Below the pieces are notes generated by a model. It saw only the letters and a list, made by a program, of their open reading frames with translations. It did no database searches and was not told where the DNA came from. DNA of 64,000 bases from Pseudanabaenaceae cyanobacterium SKYG29 (GTDB taxonomy: Bacteria > Cyanobacteriota > Cyanobacteriia > Pseudanabaenales > Pseudanabaenaceae): NCBI GenBank assembly GCA_025055675.1, contig JANWWT010000003.1:62001-126000 (forward strand), given 5' to 3'. The translations under genes were made by a program, and so were the position numbers. The stretch's first letter is position 1. Each line of letters starts with the position of its first letter. Below, piece after piece: positions 26,783 through 36,396 of the stretch.

Positions 26783-27601
26783 ATGCGGTTTAATTGGATT
26801 TGGCGGCTAGGCATGGTTTTCTGCCTGGTGCTGTCGTTAATACTTGGTATTGCCCCTGCTGAGGCTGTACAAAAGCCCCTAACCTATGATGAAATTTTGG
26901 GGACAGGTTTGGCAAACAAGTGCCCCGATGTGACTGAGGGTGCCCGCGGGCGCGCTGTGATTCCTCTGGAAGTGGGCAAGCCAACCGAAATTTACAATCT
27001 TTGTTTAGAACCCACCAACTTCTTTGTCAAAGAGGAAGTCAGCAATAAGCGCCGTCAACCTGAATTTGTCCCCACCAAGCTCCTTACCCGTGCTACTTCT
27101 AGCCTAGATTTCATCAAAGCTACAGTCACCCTCCAACCTGATGGCAGTCTCGTCTTGGAAGAGAAAGAGGGATTGGACTATCAGCCGATCACTGTGCAAT
27201 TGCCAGGGGGAGAGAGAGTAGCGTTTTTGTTTTCTATCAAGAACTACAAAGCTGTATCCCAACCCGGGTTGATTGGTTTGACCACCGCCGTAGATTTTGA
27301 AGGGGAAACAGAGGTGCCCACCTATCGTGGAGCTAGTTTCATTGACCCCAAGGGTAGAGGTCTGGCTATTGGTTACGATGCTGCAGAGGCTCTCACTGCT
27401 AAGCGGGATGAATTTGAAGCCAGTATCAAAAAAGATGAATTTATGAAGGGCAAGCTCTCTATGCAAATTGAGAAAATCAATAGCAACACTAGGGAAATTG
27501 CCGGTACCTTTGAGTGTGAGCAACCCTCAGATACAGAATTTGGTGCCTTTGAACCCAAAGAAGTAAAACTGCGGGGTATCTTCTACGCTAAAGTACGTTA
27601 G
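26783..27601 (+). CDS. psbO: Photosystem II manganese-stabilising protein PsbO
   Basis: PsbO is the 33-kDa extrinsic subunit on the lumenal face of photosystem II that stabilises the Mn4CaO5 cluster. The 272-aa precursor has a signal peptide (helix VFCLVLSLILGIAPAEA, cleavage after AEA) and the mature family landmarks: LTYDEILGTGLANKCPDV, YNLCLEPTNFFVKEE (the two cysteines form the conserved disulfide), FKNYK-like FSIKNYKAVSQPGLIGLTTAVDFEGETEVPTYRGASFIDPKGRG, and C-terminal GAFEPKEVKLRGIFYAKV. It is transcribed ahead of sppA. Confidence 0.98.
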   Translation: MRFNWIWRLGMVFCLVLSLILGIAPAEAVQKPLTYDEILGTGLANKCPDVTEGARGRAVIPLEVGKPTEIYNLCLEPTNFFVKEEVSNKRRQPEFVPTKLLTRATSSLDFIKATVTLQPDGSLVLEEKEGLDYQPITVQLPGGERVAFLFSIKNYKAVSQPGLIGLTTAVDFEGETEVPTYRGASFIDPKGRGLAIGYDAAEALTAKRDEFEASIKKDEFMKGKLSMQIEKINSNTREIAGTFECEQPSDTEFGAFEPKEVKLRGIFYAKVR

Positions 27602-27612
27602 TAACACTACTG

Positions 27613-27638
27613 GGCAGGAGTTGACTGCAGCTTCTGCC
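27613..27638 (+). terminator. Hairpin after psbO, possible terminator or mRNA 3' end
   Basis: GGCAGGAG (27613-27620) pairs with CTTCTGCC (27631-27638) with one G-U pair, around a 10-base loop. A second small hairpin CCTC-TACT-GAGG (27644-27655) is followed by TTTTC just before the sppA start. The first lacks a T-run and the second has a short stem, so together they may give partial termination that lowers sppA relative to psbO. Confidence 0.4.
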
Positions 27639-27661
27639 TCTGTCCTCTACTGAGGTTTTCT

Positions 27662-28618
27662 ATGCAAACTAATCGCTTGCTGGCTCTCCTCCTCGTGGTT
27701 ATCTGCTTTGTCTCCGCCGTAGTGGGCTTCAAGAATCAACGATCGGTTCTGGTTCCCCCTACCCAGGAAAATCACCTAGAAATAGTAAGGTTGACCGGTG
27801 CCATTACTAGTGACCCCAATACCTTGGATGTCCGCGACCGTCTCCTAGAGATTCTGGAGGAAGATAATGTCAAAGGTGTACTCCTGTCTATCAATTCCCC
27901 AGGGGGCACAGTAGCGGCTAGTCAAGAAATTTACCAAGCGGTACGGCGGCTGCGGGAAAAAAAACCTGTCTACGTCAGTATGCTCGATGTGGCTGCCAGT
28001 GGGGGCTACTATGTAGCGAGTGCTGCCGATCGGGTTTATGCTAACGATGGCACTTTAACAGGCAGTATTGGTGTAATTTTAAGCGGGTTTAATGTGGGAA
28101 AGCTCCTAGAGCGGCTGGGTGTAGAACCCCAAACCATCAAAACTGGACCCTACAAAGATATTTTTTCCCCCTACCGCAAGCTGTCCGATAGCGAGCGGGA
28201 ATTGCTGCAGGGTTTAATCCAGGACACCTACGAAAAATTCGTTGCTGATGTGGCGGCAGGGCGTAACCTCGACCCCAAAGTCGTAAGAGAAGTAGCGGAC
28301 GGGCGGGTGTTTACCGGCAGACAGGCACTACAGAATAAGTTAGTAGATGCGATCGGGACACAAAGTCAAGTGGAGATAGATTTACGTGCCGCTGCCAGGG
28401 CAAAATTTGGCTTAAAAGAGAGTGAGAAACTGCCCCTGCGGGAGAGTCGTCGTTCCTTCGATCGTTTGTTGCAGCGTTTTTTACAGGGCAAGTTGGGAGT
28501 ATTTGGTCGTTCTGGTGTGCCCAGTTTGGAGGTACCGATTTTGTTGATGCCCAGTTGGTTCCTACCCCAGGAGTTTGTAGTGTATAGTGAATTGGGCAAA
28601 GTCCTGGAACCCCAGTGA
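27662..28618 (+). CDS. sppA: Signal peptide peptidase SppA (S49 family)
   Basis: SppA-type serine proteases cleave leftover signal peptides in the membrane. This 318-aa protein has one N-terminal membrane helix (LLALLLVVICFVSAVVGF) and a single S49 domain of the short bacterial form. Motifs are LLSINSPGGTVAASQEIY, the nucleophile serine in AASGGYYVASAADRVYAN, and the lysine base in KTGPYKDIFSPYRKLS. It lies between psbO and an LCP gene; the next start codon is 8 bases downstream of its stop. Confidence 0.88.
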   Translation: MQTNRLLALLLVVICFVSAVVGFKNQRSVLVPPTQENHLEIVRLTGAITSDPNTLDVRDRLLEILEEDNVKGVLLSINSPGGTVAASQEIYQAVRRLREKKPVYVSMLDVAASGGYYVASAADRVYANDGTLTGSIGVILSGFNVGKLLERLGVEPQTIKTGPYKDIFSPYRKLSDSERELLQGLIQDTYEKFVADVAAGRNLDPKVVREVADGRVFTGRQALQNKLVDAIGTQSQVEIDLRAAARAKFGLKESEKLPLRESRRSFDRLLQRFLQGKLGVFGRSGVPSLEVPILLMPSWFLPQEFVVYSELGKVLEPQ

Positions 28619-28625
28619 GGAGTAC

Positions 28626-29972
28626 GTGATTACGAAGGTAAAAAAGTTAGGGGCTGTGCGCCTACGTTGGCTGCTTGTCTGTTTAGCCTTTGTGGCGGGA
28701 GGATTGGGAGCTGCTACTGCTTTGTTTGTCAGCAGCCGTCCCTTTCAAAGGACACCTACTGCTGTCGTAGAGGACAGTATAGTCCATGTGGCACAGTTGC
28801 GTCGTCCTGTTAACATCTTGGTGCTGGGTACGGTGGTTCTGACCTCTGACTTACCAGGGGCGGGCCCCCTACCCGTCAACAATACTTACTGGGAAACAGT
28901 GGATGGCAATCTCGATGGGCAAAGTGACACTATTCTGCTTATCCGCTTTGACCCTCACAGCCAAACTATTACTGTCCTCTCTGTTCCCCGCGATACTCAG
29001 GTGGAAATTCCAGGGGTGGGTCTCAGTAAAATCAATGCTGCTAATTTTGTGGGGGGGGCAATTCTCTCAGCTAAAACTGTCAGTAAATTACTCAATGATG
29101 TCACCATCGATCGTTATGTGCGGGTGAATGTCAATGGTTTCGCTCAGCTCATAGATGCCTTGGGGGGTGTAGATGTTTATGTGCCCTACGATATGCAATA
29201 TCGGGACGACAGCCAGCGTCTATATATCAATCTGCAGAAGGGAATGCAGCATTTAGACGGCAAGCGAGCCATCCAGTTTATGCGTTTCCGTCAGGATGAC
29301 TTGGGTGACATTGGCAGGCTGCAAAGACAGCAGATGCTCATCCGGGCTTTGCTGGAACAAAAGCTCAATCTGGAAACAGTGAAGAGAGTGCCCCAACTGC
29401 TGGAAGTTGTGCGAAACAACCTCGATACCAATCTCTCGATTGAGGAAATGCTAGTGCTAGTAGCCTTTGCCCACAAAACCGATCGGTCTAATGTGCAGAT
29501 GCTAATGTTGCCAGGGCGGTTTAGCACCGAGGCAGAGTATAACTTAAGTTACTGGCTGCCAGATAGTCGCCACATTAAGCAGATGATGCACCGCTATTTC
29601 CAAGTCAACTACTACCCCGACGAGGAAGCAACAGACAACACGACACCTGCCCATATTCGCGTTGCTGTGCAAGATAGTTTAGGTTCTTCCTCTGCTGTCA
29701 ATTCCCTAGTGCAAAAATTAGCCGATCGGGGCTATGCCCAAGTTTTTTCCACCCAAACAGGCTGGACAAAGCCAATAGACCGCACTCTCATCATTGCCCA
29801 GTCCGGGGACCGAGAAGTTGCTGAGCAAGTAAGGGCAGCCCTAGGGATAGGCGAAATTGTGCTAGAAGCCACGGGGGACATTGAATCGGATGTGACTGTT
29901 CGTATCGGTAGGGATTGGCTAACTAGAGTGCCCGCAACACCCCCATCTCCTTCTGACAAGGCACGACCCTGA
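28626..29972 (+). CDS. LytR-CpsA-Psr (LCP) family cell-wall glycopolymer transferase
   Basis: LCP proteins attach anionic or capsular glycopolymers to peptidoglycan from the outer face of the membrane. The product (448 aa from the GTG at 28626, which has AGGAG just upstream) has an N-terminal membrane helix (LRWLLVCLAFVAGGLGAATALFV), the LCP catalytic domain (SDTILLIRFDP, SVPRDTQVEIPG, FMRFRQDDLGDIGRLQRQQ, which hold the substrate-binding Arg/Asp residues) and a C-terminal LytR_C domain ending in VTVRIGRDW. The frame is open upstream into sppA, but that region has no ribosome site. The 3' end overlaps convergent comB by 50 bases. Confidence 0.88.
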   Translation: MITKVKKLGAVRLRWLLVCLAFVAGGLGAATALFVSSRPFQRTPTAVVEDSIVHVAQLRRPVNILVLGTVVLTSDLPGAGPLPVNNTYWETVDGNLDGQSDTILLIRFDPHSQTITVLSVPRDTQVEIPGVGLSKINAANFVGGAILSAKTVSKLLNDVTIDRYVRVNVNGFAQLIDALGGVDVYVPYDMQYRDDSQRLYINLQKGMQHLDGKRAIQFMRFRQDDLGDIGRLQRQQMLIRALLEQKLNLETVKRVPQLLEVVRNNLDTNLSIEEMLVLVAFAHKTDRSNVQMLMLPGRFSTEAEYNLSYWLPDSRHIKQMMHRYFQVNYYPDEEATDNTTPAHIRVAVQDSLGSSSAVNSLVQKLADRGYAQVFSTQTGWTKPIDRTLIIAQSGDREVAEQVRAALGIGEIVLEATGDIESDVTVRIGRDWLTRVPATPPSPSDKARP

Positions 29973-30636
29973 GTAAATCGCACCGCGCACAATAAGCTAG
30001 GTCGGCTTCCCCCTGCAGGCGCAACAGTCTTTGACCATGGGTTGCCTGGTAGAACATCTTTTCCAGGTCATGGCGCCACTGACTATAGAGGGCATGGGCT
30101 GCTACCGCCTCATCATTCCCCAAGTCATAGCGATCGGTCAAGCGATCCACTACCGCACCTGCACAAGCTGTGTCTTCCAGGGAGAAATTCCCTTCCCAGC
30201 CCGACCCTACCACCCATACAGTTTCAGGTTGCTGTTGTTGTACTAATTCCGTAATTACCGCCAAATTGACGAAGGCTGCTGTTAACACCTGGGGGGCATG
30301 ACTGACCCGTTGCAGTGCCCTAGTGCCGTTGGTCGTGCTGAGCAAAATCCCTTTCCCCTTAACCCGATCGGGAGTATAGTCCAGAGGAGAATTGCCTAGG
30401 TCATAGCCCTCTACCCGTTTGCCGCCCCGCTCTGCTGCTCGCAGGCAATACCCAGGGGGATAGGAGTTACCCACTTGGTCTAGTTCATGCAAACTGGCAA
30501 ATACCTGCACAAATTCCGCCCCCGCTGCCAAAGCCGTAGCAATAGTTGTAGTTGCCCGCAGAATATCTACTACGATCGCGCAGTCGGGTGTACCAGGGGG
30601 AACCGCTTCGGGAGTATGGTAAACGAATAACTTCAT
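29923..30636 (-). CDS. ComB-like 2-phosphosulfolactate phosphatase family protein
   Basis: This 237-aa protein matches the ComB family: VVDILRATTTIATALAAGAE, YDLGNSPLDY, LLSTTNGTRALQR and GSGWEGNFSLEDTACAGAVVDRL. In methanogens ComB makes sulfolactate for coenzyme M; in cyanobacteria the substrate is unproven. The C-terminus VVPCQKEMGVL matches the family, so the 50-base overlap with the convergent LCP gene is real and not an artefact of start choice. Confidence 0.85.
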   Translation of the reverse strand: MKLFVYHTPEAVPPGTPDCAIVVDILRATTTIATALAAGAEFVQVFASLHELDQVGNSYPPGYCLRAAERGGKRVEGYDLGNSPLDYTPDRVKGKGILLSTTNGTRALQRVSHAPQVLTAAFVNLAVITELVQQQQPETVWVVGSGWEGNFSLEDTACAGAVVDRLTDRYDLGNDEAVAAHALYSQWRHDLEKMFYQATHGQRLLRLQGEADLAYCARCDLLRVVPCQKEMGVLRAL

Positions 30637-30670
30637 GGACAGCTCGACAAACTGCTTTTAGGATACCACG

Positions 30671-33600
30671 CTACAGACCGTCCTGGCGACGGCGGTAGGC
30701 ACGCTGTAAAGCTACCGACATTTCATCTATGCGAATTGGTTTTGTGAGGTAGTCGTTAACACCAATCTCGAAGGACTGGCGGGCAGTTTCCGCCTGGGCA
30801 TCGGCACTTAGAGCAATAATCCAGGGTTGATAGCCCGATCGTTCCCTGATCAGTTTAGTTGCCGTCAGCCCGTCCATTTCTGGCATTTGGATATCCAGTA
30901 AAATCACATCATACACCTGTCGGTCTAGGGCCTCTAGTACCTCTAACCCATTAGCCACTAATTCCGCCTGATAGCCCAACTTTTCCAACATTTTCAGGCA
31001 GACCTTCTGGTTGACTACATTATCTTCCGCCACCAAAATACGTAGAGGGAATTGACTTAACTTGCGTATAGCAGAATCCTGGGATGCTTTAGTAACTGAC
31101 GGTAAAAATATTTGAGCTAGTAAACCGTATAGAGTATCATAACGAATCGGCTTACTAAGTGATAGCGGAAAAGGATAACTCTCACCGTACTCCAATAAGA
31201 AGATTTTTGGTATAGATGCAGCTGACTGCAAATCATCTGTAATTAAAACATCGGCTTGCTCAAGATTAGATATAAGCTCCATTCCCAAGCTATTCAGGAT
31301 AGAAGTGATCATGCAATATATATCATTTTGCTGGACGGAGACAGCAATTTTTCTTCTAGGCAGTGGGGCTGGGAGATGGGGGCAGTTAGCTAACTCAGCT
31401 TTAATAGTAAAGTTAAAGGTAGAACCCTCTCCCTCTGTACTCTCCACACTCATCTTACCACCCAACAACTGAGTCAGTCTATAACAAATAGATAAACCCA
31501 AACCTGTGCCACCGTAACGTCTGGTAATTGAAGAATCAGCTTGAGTAAAGGGATCAAAAATATCCTGTAACCGATCGGCAGGAATACCAATCCCTTCATC
31601 GATCACAGCAAAGGATAATTCAATTTCTTTGCTACTAATCTGCTTAGCAACATACACAAAGACAGTGATTCTACCCTTCTCAGTAAATTTGACAGCATTA
31701 CTCAACAGGTTGAGAATAATCTGTCGCAGCCTTGTCACATCCGATCGAATCCATAGAGGCACATTAGAGTCGAATAAGTAGAGTAATTCCAGCCCCTTTT
31801 GCGCTACTTGGGGGTAAATCAAGTCAATAGCATCCTCTACGCAGTGTCTTAGGTTAAAATCCTGCATTTCTAATTCAATCCTGCCTGACTCTATTTTGGA
31901 AAAGTCTAAAATGTCGTTGATCAGAGTCAGAAGAGTTTCCCCACTTTGACGAATGGTACGAACATAATCTTGTTGCTCTGGGGTTAGATTAGTAGTCTGC
32001 AAAATACTGGTCAGACCAATTACCCCGTTCATGGGTGTCCGCAACTCATGACTCATGTTTGCCAGAAATTGACTTTTGGCAACGTTGGCTTCTTCCGCTC
32101 TGCGGCGCTGTTCAATCAAGACATGGCGGTTTTCCTGGCGTTCCAGGTGGAAAGAAATAGCACTAGCAGCTGCCCTTAACAGTCCTAAAGCTCCTTCCGA
32201 CCAAGGTTCAGTAGAAACACAATTGTCAAACCCTATAAATCCCCAACATTCTTGATTGACAAACAAGGGTAAAATCAGAATTGACTGAATATCCTGGGAT
32301 TCTAAAATCTGTCGTCCTAACTCTGTTAATTCAGATACAATACAAGCAACCTCTGTCCCTCGTGAGAGTTGTTCTACCCAGCTAGGGAAATATGCCTCAA
32401 AGTCAGCATTCTGTAGCTCAGGGTTGTCAATTTGCGGTTTGATGCCAGGGGCACACCATTCATAAATTTGGCTAGTTAACAGCCGCCCATCTGCCGATCG
32501 GTGATTAGCAAATATATAAGCCCGCGAAGCCTTTGCTGTTTCGCCTAGTTGTTGCAAGATACGGGGGTAGCACTTTCTGTCCTCATTCATCAGTAATTGT
32601 TGTTGGATTTCAATCAAGCAATTCAGATAGGACTGATTCTGCAGCATTGCATCTTCCGCCTGTTTTAGTTCTGTGATGTCTGTGACGATACCCCCGATCG
32701 CTTCCACTTCCTGTTGTTCATTGAGGAGGGGAAACTTGGTGACTAGGTAAACTTTTTCGATACCATTTTTATTGACTGCCATCTCTGTTTGCACAGATTT
32801 CTTGGTAGCCAAAATTTGTCGATCCATATAGTCAAAAGTAAAAGCTAGCTCTGGCGTATAAATTTCACAATTGTTTTTGCCCACCACGTCTGCTAGAGAT
32901 AATCCCAGGTAATTGAGCAGGTTTTCATTAGCATAAATATATCGACTTTGGCTATCTTTTACACCAATAAAAGCAGGTATGTTAGTCATTACCCACTCCA
33001 TCAAACGGCGCTGTTTTTGTAATTCTATTTCTATCTGTTTACTCTGGGTAATTTCAATCGTAATGCCTACCACCCGATCGGGTCTACCTGTAGCATCAAG
33101 TAACACTTGACCACTGACTAAAAACCAACGTTGGTTAATAGCAAAATCTGCCAGCCTGACTTCCTGCAGAAAAGAACCGCCTGTCCTAAATTGAGTACGC
33201 ACAGTTTTCTCCAAAATCGGTCGATCCAATGGGTGAATTTGGTCTAGACTTTCCTCTAAAGTCATTCGCCAAGCATCCATGCGCCAAGTTCCAACCTGAA
33301 AGGTACCAATCCCCTCTACCGTTCCCGTAGCAATTTCATATTCCCAACAAACACCTCTGGCGCTGGAAAGAGCAATGCTTAGCTGATTTTCTCTCTTTGC
33401 TAACTCTGCTAGGGTATTGTGCCATTCTGTCTCTATTTGTTGCTGTCTGGTTAAGTCCCGCAAGAAACTGTAGATATATTTCTTACCTCCCACCACAAAC
33501 AGAGTGCTGTAAATGCTGACGGGGACAGGATAACGATCGGGGCGAGGAATGCATAGACCTTCATACCAACCACCAATCCTGCCCTGAAAAGCAGTTTGCG

Positions 33601-34036
33601 CCTCCTCTCTCTGTTCTTCAATGTAGAGCTGGCTATGATGCATGCCAATCAGTTCTTCCGGTCTTTTGGCAGTCAGAGAAAACGCCTTTGCATTTGCTTG
33701 CACCAATTTACCACTATCAGCTTCAGCAATCATGACAGCATCAGGGGTAGCTTCCAGCATGAGTTCATGGCGGGGGTCAAGACAGGCTTCCACCAAGAGA
33801 GCATCTTCTCCTGCTTCGATCGTTACTGGTGTGACATAGCAAAGATAGCTACTACCTGCTATAGTGAGTATCCATTCTGTCACTTTGCTCCCGGCTTGCA
33901 GGTCAGAAAAATGACCAGCATCTTTTAATAAATTCTGCCCTGGCAGATTGGCATACCAAATTTCACCTTTGCAAAGGATCCAGACAGGAGTCTGCAACAA
34001 ATCGAAAACCTGGCATTGAGTACGCCCCAAGCCCAT
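30671..34036 (-). CDS. Hybrid sensor histidine kinase with PAS, GAF and receiver domains
   Basis: This 1121-aa cytoplasmic sensor has no obvious membrane segment. Domains in order: a degenerate PAS (5-85), PAS (about 90-195), PAS (215-332), PAS (345-460), a GAF-like domain (about 475-635), HisKA with phospho-accepting His663 in [19 protein letters not shown], HATPase (about 760-882; N box [11 protein letters not shown]-like [14 protein letters not shown]1 DEGIGIP, G2 GGTGLGLSI), a degenerate receiver (895-978), and a C-terminal receiver with Asp1048 in [13 protein letters not shown]. The GAF lacks the Cys-His chromophore pair of phytochromes, so the signal is unknown. There is no adjacent response regulator, so output probably passes through a histidine phosphotransfer protein elsewhere. 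Confidence 0.9.
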   Translation of the reverse strand: MGLGRTQCQVFDLLQTPVWILCKGEIWYANLPGQNLLKDAGHFSDLQAGSKVTEWILTIAGSSYLCYVTPVTIEAGEDALLVEACLDPRHELMLEATPDAVMIAEADSGKLVQANAKAFSLTAKRPEELIGMHHSQLYIEEQREEAQTAFQGRIGGWYEGLCIPRPDRYPVPVSIYSTLFVVGGKKYIYSFLRDLTRQQQIETEWHNTLAELAKRENQLSIALSSARGVCWEYEIATGTVEGIGTFQVGTWRMDAWRMTLEESLDQIHPLDRPILEKTVRTQFRTGGSFLQEVRLADFAINQRWFLVSGQVLLDATGRPDRVVGITIEITQSKQIEIELQKQRRLMEWVMTNIPAFIGVKDSQSRYIYANENLLNYLGLSLADVVGKNNCEIYTPELAFTFDYMDRQILATKKSVQTEMAVNKNGIEKVYLVTKFPLLNEQQEVEAIGGIVTDITELKQAEDAMLQNQSYLNCLIEIQQQLLMNEDRKCYPRILQQLGETAKASRAYIFANHRSADGRLLTSQIYEWCAPGIKPQIDNPELQNADFEAYFPSWVEQLSRGTEVACIVSELTELGRQILESQDIQSILILPLFVNQECWGFIGFDNCVSTEPWSEGALGLLRAAASAISFHLERQENRHVLIEQRRRAEEANVAKSQFLANMSHELRTPMNGVIGLTSILQTTNLTPEQQDYVRTIRQSGETLLTLINDILDFSKIESGRIELEMQDFNLRHCVEDAIDLIYPQVAQKGLELLYLFDSNVPLWIRSDVTRLRQIILNLLSNAVKFTEKGRITVFVYVAKQISSKEIELSFAVIDEGIGIPADRLQDIFDPFTQADSSITRRYGGTGLGLSICYRLTQLLGGKMSVESTEGEGSTFNFTIKAELANCPHLPAPLPRRKIAVSVQQNDIYCMITSILNSLGMELISNLEQADVLITDDLQSAASIPKIFLLEYGESYPFPLSLSKPIRYDTLYGLLAQIFLPSVTKASQDSAIRKLSQFPLRILVAEDNVVNQKVCLKMLEKLGYQAELVANGLEVLEALDRQVYDVILLDIQMPEMDGLTATKLIRERSGYQPWIIALSADAQAETARQSFEIGVNDYLTKPIRIDEMSVALQRAYRRRQDGL

Positions 34037-34094
34037 ATACTTTGTCTACAAAACTTTTACGATGTTATCACAGATATAGCTATTTTATTTCTAA

Positions 34095-34123
34095 TTTGGG
34101 GGAAGCGGGGCAGTTTGCTAAAA
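34095..34123 (+). promoter_or_regulatory. Candidate thiD promoter
   Basis: TTGGGG (34095-34100) and TAAAAT (34118-34123) are separated by 17 bases, 24 bases before the thiD ATG. It lies in the divergent spacer between the histidine kinase and thiD. Confidence 0.4.
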
Positions 34124-34147
34124 TGGAATAGCTGTGTGAACGGAGAT

Positions 34148-34951
34148 ATGGAGCGACCGCCAGTAGTGATGACAATTGCTGGCTCTGATAGCGGCGGGGG
34201 GGCTGGTATCCAGGCTGACCTGAAAACCTTTGCCTTTCACTGTGTGCACGGTACCAGTGCCATTACCTGTGTCACTGCCCAAAATACCCAAGGTGTAACC
34301 GCCGTTGAGGCTATGCCTTTGTCTTTGATTACAGCTCAGATTGATGCAGTTGCTGCTGATATGCAAGTGGCAGCCCTAAAGACGGGCATGCTGCTTAAAT
34401 CAGAAATTGTCCAGTTAGTGGCTAAGAAAATAGTCGGTCAAGGCTGGCGGCAAGTTGTAGTTGATCCTGTGATGGTCTCCCGCACGGGCGCAAAATTGTT
34501 AGATGAAGAGGCTATTGATTCTATCACCCACCGGCTGTTACCTCTAGCTTTGTTAATCACGCCTAATCGTTATGAAGCGCAGTTGTTGACAGGTAGGGAT
34601 ATAAACGGGATCGATGATATGCAATTTGTAGCAGAAGAGATACATAAAAAAACAAAGACAGCGGTTCTAGTCAAGGGTGGCGGTATGACAGTACCAATCA
34701 AAGGCACGGACGTCTACTTTGACGGCGAAAAGATGGAACTATTCCCCCAGGAAGCTATCCCTACCCCCCACACCCACGGCACTGGCTGCACCCTATCAGC
34801 AGCGATCGTTGCCAACTTAGCCCTCGGTTTTTCTCTATTAGAAGCGGTTAAGAAAGGGAAGGCATATGTGACAAAAGCGATCGAGCACAGTCTGACGATC
34901 GGGAGGGGGCAGGGGCCAGTAGGACACTTTTTTCCCCTGCTAGCAGATTAG
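34148..34951 (+). CDS. thiD: Hydroxymethylpyrimidine/phosphomethylpyrimidine kinase ThiD
   Basis: ThiD phosphorylates HMP and then HMP-P in the pyrimidine branch of thiamine synthesis. The start is ATG 34148, giving 267 aa; a longer open frame upstream lies in the promoter region. Motifs are MTIAGSDSGGGAGIQADLKTF (substrate binding), DPVMVSRTGAKLL, ITPNRYEA, and the anion hole TPHTHGTGCTLSAAI with the catalytic Cys. It is a single-domain protein, not fused to ThiE. It ends in a 4-base interlock (TTAG) with the convergent Spy-like gene. Confidence 0.95.
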   Translation: MERPPVVMTIAGSDSGGGAGIQADLKTFAFHCVHGTSAITCVTAQNTQGVTAVEAMPLSLITAQIDAVAADMQVAALKTGMLLKSEIVQLVAKKIVGQGWRQVVVDPVMVSRTGAKLLDEEAIDSITHRLLPLALLITPNRYEAQLLTGRDINGIDDMQFVAEEIHKKTKTAVLVKGGGMTVPIKGTDVYFDGEKMELFPQEAIPTPHTHGTGCTLSAAIVANLALGFSLLEAVKKGKAYVTKAIEHSLTIGRGQGPVGHFFPLLAD

Positions 34952-35388
34952 AATGAACGGCGGGGACGCATAGGCGGACGTTGACTCATCAACTCACGGA
35001 ATTTGGTGCGTTGTTCAGGTGTGAGAATTTGGCGCATTGCCAACATTTGTTCAAAGCGAATTTCCGCCATCTTGGATTTGACTGCTTGAACTTCTTGGAA
35101 TTTAGCCCGCAGTTGTTGTTCAGGGGCATTGGAACTAAGGAGTTGATCCATCTCTTGCCGCAGTTGTTGTTTTCGCTGTTGCAGGTCTGCCAATTCTCCC
35201 TGGCGCTGTTGCCGAATCACCTCTAGCTGCTGTTTTTGCTGTGGTGTCAGATTCAGTTCCTCTAGCAGACGGCCTCTTCTTTCTTCCCAACGGGGAAACT
35301 CTCGCTCCGGCGGGGAGGGTTGGGCAGAGACGGTCAAAGGCAGAATTGTCAGTGCTGACAGTAAGAATAAAGAAGTAAGATGTTTCAT
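34948..35388 (-). CDS. Spy/CpxP-like periplasmic chaperone
   Basis: This 146-aa protein has a signal peptide (LFLLSALTILPLTVSAQ) and a helical body with two LTxxQ motifs, LTPQQKQQLEVI and LTPEQRTKFRELM, the hallmark of Spy/CpxP proteins that hold unfolded proteins in the periplasm under envelope stress. It is 1 base downstream of the anti-sigma gene and is therefore probably both a target and a member of the sigma regulon. Glutamine-rich coiled-coil segments (QQRQGELADLQQRKQQLRQE) are typical for this group. Confidence 0.82.
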   Translation of the reverse strand: MKHLTSLFLLSALTILPLTVSAQPSPPEREFPRWEERRGRLLEELNLTPQQKQQLEVIRQQRQGELADLQQRKQQLRQEMDQLLSSNAPEQQLRAKFQEVQAVKSKMAEIRFEQMLAMRQILTPEQRTKFRELMSQRPPMRPRRSF

Positions 35389-35389
35389 G

Positions 35390-35710
35390 TTATTTGTCCT
35401 CCTGATCAGTAAAGAGATAAGAGAGAGAATCTTCCGATCGGGCAGTAGCTACCTCCCAATTTTGCATGAGGGCGGCTTCCAAACTGTTAGTATCTAGCTC
35501 AGTTTGTGCCACCTGCCACTGCCTAAAGCGAGCAAAACCAAAGAGTCCAGCCCCCACCACCACTGTACCAATCAGTAGCGGTAACCAGGGGAAAACAGCA
35601 GAACGAGGGGTCAGTTGTTGTATGATTTTCTCCTCTAACTCCTCTCTGGGGGGAGGTACTTCTAGTCGATAAGTGCGGATAAATTGCACAAGGGCATCGT
35701 CTTCCTTCAT
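35390..35710 (-). CDS. Membrane anti-sigma factor candidate without a Cys/His zinc motif
   Basis: This 106-aa single-pass protein (helix LPLLIGTVVVGAGLFGFA at about residues 43-60) begins inside the stop region of the ECF sigma gene (4-base overlap). Gene order and topology make it the probable cognate anti-sigma factor, holding the sigma factor at the membrane until a signal arrives. It contains no cysteine and no histidine, so it is not a ZAS (zinc-binding) anti-sigma domain. I do not recognise a named family; the assignment is from context. Confidence 0.6.
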   Translation of the reverse strand: MKEDDALVQFIRTYRLEVPPPREELEEKIIQQLTPRSAVFPWLPLLIGTVVVGAGLFGFARFRQWQVAQTELDTNSLEAALMQNWEVATARSEDSLSYLFTDQEDK

Positions 35711-36300
35711 AGTTCTACTCCTTGACTGATAAGATACTGCCGCAAGGCTTGGCGGGCATGAAACAGACGAGATTTCACCGTACCGATCGGTAGTTTAAGA
35801 ATCGCCGCAATCTCTTTTTGGGGAACTTCCTCCAAATCGTGCAAGACTATAACAGCCCGATGCTCAGGGGACAGTTGGTCTAATCCCTGATAGAGAATTT
35901 GCTGATAGTGGAGATGCTGCAGAGAGGGAGTGTTGTCCGGATCAGGCAGATGATGACAGCCTTCTACAGGTACAGGAATATGTTTTTGATTCCGTTTGGC
36001 AAACGATCGTCTTTGGTCTGTAGCTACATTCCAGGCAATGCGATAGAGCCAGGTAGAAAACTGACAAGAGCCGCGAAACTGCCTTAGTCCGCGCCATGCC
36101 CGCAAAAACACTTCTTGCACCAAATCATCTAACACTTCCTCGCCACACATTTGAAACAGAAGAGACCGTACCTTGGGATGATGTCGTTGATACAACAGAC
36201 GAAAGGCATGGGTGTCACCCCCCAACGATCGGTGGATGAGTTCTCCATCTGTCAGCCCTACAGGTGATAGTGAGTTTATGGAACCGGATTGGGCAACCAT
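35707..36300 (-). CDS. ECF (extracytoplasmic function) sigma factor
   Basis: This 197-aa group 4 sigma factor has region 2 (LLYQRHHPKVRSLLFQM, then VLDDLVQEVFLRAWRGLRQFRG, then FSTWLYRIAWNVATDQRR) and region 4 (LSPEHRAVIVLHDLEEVPQKEIAAILKLPIGTVKSRLFHARQALRQYL). It directs RNA polymerase to a small stress regulon. It heads a three-gene operon with the membrane anti-sigma candidate and the Spy-like chaperone, an arrangement that suggests an envelope-stress response. The likely autoregulated promoter is in the 96 bases before it, but I cannot identify it. Confidence 0.92.
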   Translation of the reverse strand: MVAQSGSINSLSPVGLTDGELIHRSLGGDTHAFRLLYQRHHPKVRSLLFQMCGEEVLDDLVQEVFLRAWRGLRQFRGSCQFSTWLYRIAWNVATDQRRSFAKRNQKHIPVPVEGCHHLPDPDNTPSLQHLHYQQILYQGLDQLSPEHRAVIVLHDLEEVPQKEIAAILKLPIGTVKSRLFHARQALRQYLISQGVEL

Positions 36301-36396
36301 TGGTTTTGTTGAGCAACTACCCTTAAGACTGTCCGTGGTAGCGGCAGGTTCAATTCTTTGTTTTTTGTTGCAACAGGTTTATATTTGCAGAACCTA

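Noticed and set aside
34016-34147. Upstream extension of thiD
   Set aside because: It would cover the promoter and the divergent spacer; the ThiD family begins at the MTIAGSDSGGGAG region.
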